Shown here piece by piece: positions 63,625 to 64,000 of a stretch of DNA of 64,000 nucleotides (position 1 is its first letter; each line of letters starts with the position of its first letter). The notes beneath the pieces were generated by a model that saw only the letters and a list, made by a program, of their open reading frames with translations, searched no databases and had not been told where the DNA came from. Source of the DNA: Dryococelus australis (lineage: Eukaryota > Arthropoda > Insecta > Phasmatodea > Phasmatidae); NCBI GenBank assembly GCA_029891345.1, contig CM056993.1:110958123-111022122 (forward strand). The letters run 5' to 3'. Both the position numbers and the translations under genes were made by a program.

Positions 63625-64000
63625 ATAATAATGATAATTTATTTATTTTCATTTTATTATCAGCTTAGTGTGCCACTCAAAAGTGTTACCCATTAACAGG
63701 GTGGCACAGACACATACAATGGAAAAAAACACACACACACACACGAACCATCACCATATGATTATACAAAATAACATTTAAAGAATCCTTCACCTAGGAG
63801 GTAAAAAATAGAACATAACACTCACAATTGTACCTATATTGCATGAAAATTACAGACACTTTTTACTAATAACAATCAATTTTTACTGACTACAATTATG
63901 TTTATATAGAGTTTTAAAGGAAATTTTTTCCCGAATGAAGGGATCAAAATCAGAGAAATACTTATTAAAATTATTTACACATCTATTGACCAGGTCCTTT
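63625..64000 (-). mobile_element. 3' end of a second LINE copy of the same family
   Basis: ACCCATTAACAGGGTGGCAC at about 63688 matches AACCATTAACAGGGTGGCAC at about 59253, and TTATTAAAATTATTTACACA near 63962 matches TTATTAAAATTACTTACACA near 59556, the 3' UTR and RT tail of copy 1. The 3' terminus next to AATAATAATGATAATTT (63627-63643) may be a short tandem-repeat tail. The copy runs off the right edge. Confidence 0.85.

Overview
The window is animal nuclear DNA, most likely from an insect with a large, transposon-rich genome. Evidence is one spliced gene with AT-rich introns and GT-AG junctions, plus BEL/Pao, Ty3/gypsy, LINE, mariner, hAT and tRNA-SINE remnants. No bacterial-style operon, CRISPR array or complete unspliced cellular gene is visible. 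The insect call, perhaps a hemimetabolous lineage, is an inference from the repeat mix and protein style.

Host gene. I reconstruct 25 consecutive plus-strand internal exons between 3434 and 55335. They join in one open frame of exactly 1,623 codons (4,869 nt), and every boundary is phase-compatible. The product is almost entirely spectrin repeats (helix A signatures such as W-x2-Y...WL recur about 14 times) and best fits a nesprin (Drosophila Msp300 / vertebrate SYNE1), a giant nuclear-envelope protein that couples nuclei to the cytoskeleton. The start, the calponin-homology domains and the KASH tail are not here, so the gene runs off both sides of the window.

Layout. 1-3004: 5' part of a minus-strand BEL/Pao retrotransposon (gag, protease, start of RT) with a possible 5' LTR. 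3.4-14.8 kb: eleven closely spaced exons. 14.8-17.9 kb: intron with a hAT-type element carrying a second nested element. 17.9-28.8 kb: eight exons, with microsatellites, a 673-bp MITE, a SINE and a 173-bp pogo-like MITE between them. 29-33.5 kb: intron with a second, inverted copy of the same composite hAT element inside a decayed gag fragment. 33.5-41 kb: four exons separated by LTR-like dispersed repeats. 41-49.4 kb: intron with a broken Ty3/gypsy integrase and a duplicated repeat region of unknown identity. 49.4-55.3 kb: the last two exons. 55.3-64 kb: the following intron, with a dead mariner, a hAT-type MITE and two head-to-tail LINE copies.

All recognisable retrotransposon coding remnants lie antisense to the host gene. 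I found no convincing new biological system. The best leads are the composite hAT element that moved with its passenger, the tandem LINE pair with a PHD-finger ORF1, two acceptors embedded in (TG)n tracts, the paired non-zero-phase exons, and the unidentified minus-strand repeats at 35-47 kb.
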